This document shows positions 61,839-64,000 of a stretch of DNA of 64,000 bases, piece by piece. The position numbers and the translations under genes were made by a program. The first letter of the stretch is position 1. The number at the start of each line of letters is the position of its first letter. The notes below the pieces were generated by a model. The model searched no databases and had not been told where the DNA came from. It was given only the letters and a program-made list of their open reading frames with translations. This stretch comes from an uncultured Collinsella sp. (GTDB lineage Bacteria > Actinomycetota > Coriobacteriia > Coriobacteriales > Coriobacteriaceae). Where the stretch lies: NCBI GenBank assembly GCA_900541715.1, contig UQLI01000001.1, forward strand, positions 132,320-196,319, in the 5' to 3' direction.

Positions 61839-63805
61839 CCGCGCGCGAGCTTGTCGAACGTCCCGTTGTCGTTGGAACGGCAGGACACGTCGACCACGGA
61901 AAGTCATCCCTTATCGAGGCGCTGACCGGCAAAAATCCCGACCGTCTGGAGGTCGAACGGCGCCGAGGCATGACTACGGAGCTCGGCTTTGGCGAGCTCG
62001 AGCTTCCCAGCGGCAAGCTTGTCGGCCTGGTCGACGTGCCCGGGCATGCGCACTATCTGCGCGCCATGGTGCAGGGCGCCACCGGCGTGGACGTTGCGCT
62101 GCTGGTGGTTTCGGCCGTTGAGGGCGTGATGCCGCAGACCCGCGAGCATGTGCACGTTCTTGAGCTGTTGGGCGTGAAACACCTCGTGGTGGCGCTTACC
62201 ATGCGCGACCTTGCGGACGACGAGACGGCGGGGCTCGCCGAGCTCGACGTGATGGACTTCCTTGGCGATACCGTCTTTGCCGATGCGCCCGTGGTGCCCG
62301 TTTCCTCGCGTACGGGTGCGGGCGTCGAGGACGTTCGCCTTGCCCTCGATACCGCCATCGACTCTTTCCTGGCCGATGCCGCATCCCACCCGGTGCGCCC
62401 CGGTCTGGCCCCGCGCCTGCCCATCGACCGCTGCTTCACCATCAAGGGATCCGGGACGGTCGTCACGGGCACGCTTCACGATGCCCCCGTAGCGGCGGGC
62501 GATGAGCTCGTCTCGAGTCCCGCGGGCGTGCGCTGCCGCGTGCGCGCGATTCAGGTGCATGGCGATACCCCTCGGGCGTTGCCCGGGCAGCGCGTGGCGC
62601 TCAACATCGTGGGCGACGGTGCGGGCGACCTTCCGCGCGGCGAGGTCCTCTGCGGCCCTGGCGCCGAAGGCTCGACGCTCAGGTTCATCGCTCACTTCAC
62701 GTATCTGGGGCGCGAGGGCTCCAAGCCCGTGCCCTTCGAGTCCGGCGCGCGCGTGCACGTGATGGTGGGCACGGCGGAGGTCCTCGGCCGTATCATGCTC
62801 ATGGAGGGTGAGGGGCCCATTGAGGCTGGCGAGACCCGCATCGTGCAGGTCCGTCTGGAGGAGCGCCTTCCCGTGCGGTCGGGCGACGGCCTCATCGTGC
62901 TCGCGTTCTCACCGGTGGCGCTTATCGGCGGCGGTCGCGTTCTTCTTTCGCGGTGCCGCCGCTCGCGCGACCTCTCCGCGGGCGAGTGCGCGCTGCTCGG
63001 GGCCCTAGATGCCAGCGACCGCCCCGCCGCCGTTGCCGCATGGCTGGGGCTGCAGCGCCTGCCCGCGCCTGCCGCGAGCGCAACCCGTGCTCTCGATCTT
63101 TCGGGCGCCGAGGCGGCCGCACTCCTGCACGGGACGGTTTCCTCGGGTGACGCCGTGGCGCTTCATTCCGAGCGCTCGACCGAGGAGCTCTATGCCGCTC
63201 CCGCCGTGCTCGATGCCGCCCTCACTGCCCTCGCCGACACGCTGGCCGCCATGCACAGGGCCGCGCCCAAGCAGACGGGTTTCACGCCGGGCGAGGTCGC
63301 GCATGTCGCCTGGCCGACAGCGGGCGAAGACGTTGCGTCCGCGCTCGTCCTCGAGGGCTGTGCACGTGGCGTGTGCGTCGTCGACGGTGCCGAGGTGTTC
63401 GACCCGCATTCCGCCGCCGCGGCGATACGCGTGGTGCACGAGGCTAGCCAGCGTATCGTTGCCCTGCTGGACGAGGCCGGCCTTGACGTACCGACGCTTC
63501 CCGAGGTGGGCGAGCAGCTGCACCTCGATCGCGACACCATGACGAGTGCCCTGCGCGAACTTTCGCTCAACCGCTTGATCGTTAAGGTCGAGCGTGACGT
63601 TGCTTTGTCCGCCGCCGCCGAGGCTCATGCGCGTGAGGTTGTTTCAGCGGCTATCGAGGCTGCCGGTGGCGCCGCCACCACGAGTGTGCTGCGCGAAGCC
63701 CTGGGCGTGTCGCGCAAACGGACCATCAGCATCTTGGAGCACCTGGATGCCGTGCGCTTTACGGTGCTCGACAAGGAGGCCGGCGGTCTGAGGTCGCTGC
63801 GCTAG
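61835..63805 (+). CDS. selB: Selenocysteine-specific elongation factor SelB
   Basis: 656 aa. GTPase domain: G1 GTAGHVDHGKSSLIEALTG, switch II DVPGHAHYLRAMVQGATG, and a G4-like segment ALTMRDLAD, where other SelB/EF-Tu proteins usually have K in the second position of (N/T)KxD. EF-Tu-like domains 2 and 3 follow (VVTGTLHDAPVAAGD). From about 450 the winged-helix repeats that bind the SECIS are visible, ending near VLREALGVSRKRTISILEHLD. ATG overlaps the selA stop (ATGA). The selC tRNA was not found in the window. Confidence 0.95.
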   Translation: MTARELVERPVVVGTAGHVDHGKSSLIEALTGKNPDRLEVERRRGMTTELGFGELELPSGKLVGLVDVPGHAHYLRAMVQGATGVDVALLVVSAVEGVMPQTREHVHVLELLGVKHLVVALTMRDLADDETAGLAELDVMDFLGDTVFADAPVVPVSSRTGAGVEDVRLALDTAIDSFLADAASHPVRPGLAPRLPIDRCFTIKGSGTVVTGTLHDAPVAAGDELVSSPAGVRCRVRAIQVHGDTPRALPGQRVALNIVGDGAGDLPRGEVLCGPGAEGSTLRFIAHFTYLGREGSKPVPFESGARVHVMVGTAEVLGRIMLMEGEGPIEAGETRIVQVRLEERLPVRSGDGLIVLAFSPVALIGGGRVLLSRCRRSRDLSAGECALLGALDASDRPAAVAAWLGLQRLPAPAASATRALDLSGAEAAALLHGTVSSGDAVALHSERSTEELYAAPAVLDAALTALADTLAAMHRAAPKQTGFTPGEVAHVAWPTAGEDVASALVLEGCARGVCVVDGAEVFDPHSAAAAIRVVHEASQRIVALLDEAGLDVPTLPEVGEQLHLDRDTMTSALRELSLNRLIVKVERDVALSAAAEAHAREVVSAAIEAAGGAATTSVLREALGVSRKRTISILEHLDAVRFTVLDKEAGGLRSLR

Positions 63806-63914
63806 GGGCTTCTGCATCGCTGCTCGGCACGAAACCGGCCTATCTACTACGTTTAAGCGATAACCCCCGACCATGCCAAAATCTGCAAAAATAAAACCGA
63901 CGCTCCTATAAGTT
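63806..63914. other. Spacer after selB with a recurring word
   Basis: GGCCTATCTACT at 63837-63848 also occurs at 40957-40968, preceded in both by CACGAA. No gene is supported here. Confidence 0.4.
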
Positions 63915-64000
63915 GTCAAGAGGCAGTTTGCGGGAGCGTTCTCTCCAATTCGCACAGGAGCTCGTAATACCTCCTCTCCAGTTTCGTCGACCGCCGTCTC
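63915..64000 (-). CDS. Possible C-terminus of a minus-strand gene
   Basis: The second minus-strand frame from the window edge reads RRRSTKLERRYYELLCELER followed by eight residues to a stop at 63915-63917. Basic-helical composition looks coding, but only 28 residues are visible, so no function can be named. Chance ORF remains possible. Confidence 0.35.

Overview
The window is about 64 kb of GC-rich, densely coded chromosome from a gut-type anaerobic actinobacterium. It most resembles class Coriobacteriia, and Collinsella is my best guess. That rests on the murB-ftsQ-ftsZ-pgeF-yggS-sepF-yggT-divIVA division cluster, the arginine, thiamine, molybdenum and selenium gene content, and a full selenocysteine pathway. 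The genus comes from gene content and protein style, not from a database search. No rRNA, phage, transposase or CRISPR array was seen.

Layout. 1-11205: end of murB, then ftsQ, ftsZ, pgeF, a complete pstSCAB-phoU phosphate operon inserted inside the division cluster, then yggS, sepF, yggT (which seems to lack an ATG/GTG/TTG start) and divIVA. 11312-13868: nitroreductase and a second phosphate system (DUF47 protein plus PitA). 14119-17263: an unknown protein, a BAX-inhibitor-like membrane protein, a PARG-like macrodomain protein and an SGNH hydrolase. 17325-19772: thiC-thiD behind a TPP riboswitch. 19844-26716: unknown membrane-anchored protein, YaaA, M18 aminopeptidase, DNA polymerase I and a Cof-type phosphatase. 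26991-31240: a short arginine-rich leader ORF, argG, a small ORF, argH and ndk. 31392-37449: rpiB, a cysteine desulfidase-like protein, a HAD hydrolase, rpsA, RNase P RNA and a YigZ protein. 37517-44684: C_GCAxxG_C_C protein, O-acetylhomoserine sulfhydrylase, MFS exporter, xpt, a GGQ release-factor-like protein, lipid kinase and a CLC antiporter.

44895-63805 is the most coherent accessory region. It runs moeA, mogA/moaB and modABC (molybdate uptake and molybdenum cofactor), then two tandem 2-hydroxyacyl-CoA-dehydratase-like iron-sulfur proteins with their ATPase activator. These are followed by selD (itself read through an in-frame UGA), yedF, a DUF3343 protein and a cysteine-desulfurase-like enzyme. 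After BrnQ, two tRNA genes and a formate/nitrite channel come selA and selB. This joins Mo cofactor supply, selenium activation and an ATP-driven low-potential reductase of unknown substrate.

Several intergenic spaces hold structured repeats. Two families (A at 33484 and 36592; B at 52042 and 53341) differ between copies in paired positions on both sides of the stem, which argues for a conserved folded RNA or DNA structure. Other large palindromes lie at 12014-12122, 21221-21286, 25749-25876, 42140-42202 and 60218-60305.
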